Part shown: positions 5,236-6,709 of the stretch, one piece after another
How the letters are laid out: each line of letters begins with the position of its first letter
Position numbering within the stretch: the stretch's first letter is position 1
Assembly (NCBI GenBank): GCA_022705465.1
Contig: JAKJEK010000051.1
Location: 1-6,709, forward strand
DNA length: 6,709 nucleotides
Origin: Patescibacteria group bacterium
GTDB lineage: Bacteria; Patescibacteriota; UBA1384; XYA2-FULL-43-10; 1-14-0-10-43-13
Reading direction: 5' to 3'
Translations under genes and position numbers: made by a program
Notes under the pieces: generated by a model
The model's input: only the letters and a program-made list of their open reading frames with translations
Databases searched by the model: none
What the model was told of the DNA's origin: nothing

Positions 5236-6709
5236 GAGCTGATTGAGGGCCTGAACGTAGGCCAGCGCGCTGGCCTCGATGGTATCGGTGCTGATGCCAC
5301 GGCCAGTGAATATTCGGTCTTTTTTGCCATTACGGATTCGAACGACGACATGCCCCAAAGCGTCGGCGCCGGGGGTTGCTGAGGTAACCGAGAAATCCAC
5401 CAGTTCGTGGTTGATGTCGGCCACCTTAGCAATAGCCTGAAAGACGGCATCAATCTGGCCATCGCCAACCTCAACCTCGGTTGAGGATTTGCCGGAACGG
5501 GAAATCCGAATGGTGGCAGTGGGTTTGATACTGGTGCCAGACATGGCATGGAAGTATTCTAGCTTGAAGTGACCATTGGTTGCCCGGTCTTTACCGGCAA
5601 CGATCGCCTCCAGATCGGCATCGAATACTTCTTTCTTCTTGTCAGCCAGCTCTTTGAACTGACTGAAGGCTTGTTCGACTTCGCTGGTGCTGAGGTCGTA
5701 GCCCAGCTCCTTGAGGCGCTCGACGAAGGCATGGCGTCCGGAATGTTTGCCCAACACCAGCTGGTGTCTGGGAACCCCGACAGTGTCAGGGTCCATGATC
5801 TCGTAGGTGGTTCGCTCTTGAAGGACGCCATGTTGGTGAATGCCGGATTCATGACGAAAGGCGTTGGCGCCGACGATAGCCTTGTTGGGTTGAACGGTGG
5901 CGCCGGTGACGTCGGTGAGAAGCCGGCTGGATCGGTAAATCTCCCTAGTGTTGATGCCGGTGGTGATGCCACTGAAGTGATCCTGGCGGGTTCGGATTGC
6001 CATAACGATCTCTTCAAGAGCGGCATTGCCAGCACGTTCACCGATGCCATTGAGTGTGCATTCGACCTGATCAGCTCCAGCTGCAATTGCAGCGAGGGAG
6101 TTGGCCACGGCCAAACCCAGGTCGTTGTGGCAGTGGACGCTGATGACCGCCTGGTTGATGTTGGGTACGTTATCCTTGAGGTAACGGATCAATTCACCGT
6201 ACTCCCAGGGGATAGCGTAGCCGACCGTATCGGGGATGTTGATGGTGGTTGCACCGGCCTCAATGGCAGCGGTGACAACATCGACCAGGAATTCCCGTTC
6301 GGTGCGGGAGGCGTCTTCCGGAGAGAATTCCACATCCTTGGTGAAATTCTTGGCCATCTTGACACCCGTAACGCTCATCCTGATGATTTCCGCGTGAGCC
6401 TTCCTGAGTTTGTGCTCAAGATGGATCTTGCTGGTAGCACAGAAGACATGGATGCGATGCTTCGGTGCGGGTGCCAGTGCATTTGCTGCCGCGACAATGT
6501 CTTTTTCGAGACAGCGAGCGAGACCGCAGATGGTGGGTCCGGAAATCTCAGAGGCGATAGCACGGACCGCATCGAAGTCGCCTTGAGAGGAGACTGGAAA
6601 ACCAGCCTCGATGACATCGACATTGAGGCGGGCAAGTTGCCGCGCCACTTCCAGCTTTTCGTGCAGGTTCATACTGCAGCCTGGTGACTGCTCCCCATCA
6701 CGCAACGTA
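5215..6709 (-). CDS. leuA: 2-isopropylmalate synthase LeuA, 5' end cut by window edge
   Basis: LeuA condenses acetyl-CoA with 2-oxoisovalerate, the first committed step of leucine synthesis. About 498 residues are present. The frame is open to the window edge, where it reads TLRDGEQSPG, the catalytic N-terminal motif, so only about ten residues are likely missing. The TTG at 6705-6703 is an internal leucine codon, not the start. Counting that leucine as residue 1, the TIM-barrel motifs are IEAGFP (32-37), HCHNDLGLAVANS (191-203; metal-binding HxH) and GIGERAGNAALEE (220-232). The linker has HESGIHQHG (285-293) and LGKHSGRHA (318-326). A C-terminal regulatory domain (about 385-490) contains PGADALGHVVVR (445-456) and GRGISTDTIEASALAYVQAL (468-487), as expected of a leucine-inhibited long form. 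Its GC content and codon use are higher in G+C than those of the + strand genes. Its promoter and any leader lie outside the window. Confidence 0.97.
   Translation of the reverse strand, partial: TLRDGEQSPGCSMNLHEKLEVARQLARLNVDVIEAGFPVSSQGDFDAVRAIASEISGPTICGLARCLEKDIVAAANALAPAPKHRIHVFCATSKIHLEHKLRKAHAEIIRMSVTGVKMAKNFTKDVEFSPEDASRTEREFLVDVVTAAIEAGATTINIPDTVGYAIPWEYGELIRYLKDNVPNINQAVISVHCHNDLGLAVANSLAAIAAGADQVECTLNGIGERAGNAALEEIVMAIRTRQDHFSGITTGINTREIYRSSRLLTDVTGATVQPNKAIVGANAFRHESGIHQHGVLQERTTYEIMDPDTVGVPRHQLVLGKHSGRHAFVERLKELGYDLSTSEVEQAFSQFKELADKKKEVFDADLEAIVAGKDRATNGHFKLEYFHAMSGTSIKPTATIRISRSGKSSTEVEVGDGQIDAVFQAIAKVADINHELVDFSVTSATPGADALGHVVVRIRNGKKDRIFTGRGISTDTIEASALAYVQALNQLMISQTD

Noticed and set aside
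5569..6687. Long open frame (372 codons) on the + strand opposite leuA
   Set aside because: It is in exact codon register with leuA, has no recognisable domain or ribosome binding site, and is explained by leuA avoiding TTA, CTA and TCA codons.

Overview
The window is a compact bacterial chromosome segment using the standard genetic code. Five, probably six, genes lie head to tail on the + strand in the first 5.1 kb. They are followed by a bidirectional terminator and then a leucine-biosynthesis gene on the - strand that runs off the right edge. RsmA, RsmI, DedA and LeuA identify it as bacterial. The phylum cannot be fixed by eye. Tight packing, a short RsmI without the usual C-terminal extension and an unrecognised membrane protein would suit an uncultured lineage such as Patescibacteria, but that is a weak guess.

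Layout: a DUF1653 protein (59-319) overlaps an unrecognised membrane protein (282-1430). That gene overlaps rsmA (1430-2278) by one base. After 13 bases comes an NRAMP-type metal transporter (2292-3722) carrying an N-terminal excisionase/MerR-like helix-turn-helix domain. After 15 bases comes rsmI (3738-4436). A 62-base gap then leads to a DedA-family membrane protein (4499-5137). A perfect 12-bp stem (5178-5205) separates this block from leuA (5215 to beyond 6709, minus strand). No stretch longer than 300 bases lacks a gene.

The + strand block is probably one transcription unit: overlaps or gaps of 15 bases or less join DUF1653 through rsmI, and no clear promoter or terminator was seen inside it. 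Two genes (rsmA, rsmI) methylate the decoding region of 16S rRNA. Between them sits a divalent-metal transporter whose two metal-site motifs differ from classical NRAMP proteins. Hand counts of a few 60-base rows give about 22-28 G+C in the + strand genes and 30-37 in leuA. leuA also avoids TTA, CTA and TCA codons over some 370 codons, so its base and codon use is unlike its neighbours'.

The items most worth following are the helix-turn-helix/NRAMP fusion, the altered metal site and the unrecognised 382-residue membrane protein. I found no CRISPR array, mobile element, tRNA or rRNA gene, and nothing that I can call a new defence or mobile system.
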